This document shows, piece by piece, positions 63,877 through 64,000 of a stretch of DNA of 64,000 nucleotides (the first letter of the stretch is position 1; each line of letters begins with the position of its first letter). The notes beneath the pieces were generated by a model. The model had not been told where the DNA came from. It saw nothing but the letters and a program-made list of their open reading frames with translations, and made no database searches. The translations under genes were made by a program, and so were the position numbers. This stretch comes from Taenia hydatigena (taxonomy: Eukaryota; Platyhelminthes; Cestoda; Cyclophyllidea; Taeniidae): assembly GCA_036345935.2 (NCBI GenBank), contig JADWOT020001744.1:62001-126000 (forward strand), in the 5' to 3' direction.

Positions 63877-64000
63877 GTACGTTTATTTAACTTTACGAGC
63901 AGGATTATCAAGGCTTAGCGGATTGGACCGAACGCACAGTCCTCAAAACGTAAGGGTCGAACCGTTTTTTATTCTAATCCGTCTAAGCTCCATGATAGCG

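Noticed and set aside
1..64000. CRISPR arrays, bacterial operons, rRNA genes or an integrated virus
   Set aside because: No regularly spaced identical repeats, no Shine-Dalgarno-led gene runs, no conserved rRNA segments and no viral hallmark proteins were seen. The repeats present are diverged eukaryote-type repeats.

Overview
This looks like nuclear DNA of an invertebrate animal. There are no operons, no long open frames and no bacterial start signals. Coding sequence occurs as short exons with GT-AG introns of roughly 90-1000 bp, and most of the rest is diverged interspersed, tandem and inverted repeats. A parasitic flatworm is my best guess. It rests on ryanodine-receptor exons, short introns and an apparent micro-exon gene, and it is inference only.

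The best-supported gene is on the minus strand at 48086-44991. It has a CCAAT and TATA promoter, a signal-peptide exon and ten exons whose phases all agree. Three of those are symmetric micro-exons of 18, 15 and 12 nt. The model predicts a 230-residue secreted or membrane-anchored glycoprotein of unknown family.

At the right edge (62359-63876, plus) are three exons of a ryanodine-receptor pore. They appear decayed: a glycine of the selectivity filter is Asp, about seven residues of the inner helix are missing, and one 3' splice site is broken. Two near-identical protein-kinase-like fragments (21000-21859 and 31251-32113) lie 10,251 bp apart. Only the second continues into the end of the kinase C-lobe, and both have degenerate catalytic motifs and a shared frameshift.

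Repeat layout by region: a 1.6-1.7 kb tandem pair at 1-3.7 kb; a repeat (R family) at 5.7-6.5 kb; a short S repeat at 6.7, 7.6, 7.8, 27.7, 29.2 and 36.1 kb; a 1.9 kb degraded minus-strand LTR element with gag remnants at 7.9-9.9 kb; a mosaic of direct and inverted copies of one family at 15.6-23.7 kb; a 3-4 kb inverted repeat with arms at 25.9-29.7 and 36.3-39.3 kb; an ~85-90 bp minisatellite at 43.6-44.6 kb; and a 3.8 kb tandem duplication at 48.4-56.2 kb. The intervals 9.9-15.6, 23.7-25.9, 39.3-43.6 and 56.2-62.3 kb hold nothing I can identify beyond short open frames.

All family assignments come from reading motifs by eye. No searches were run, and repeat boundaries are approximate unless stated otherwise.
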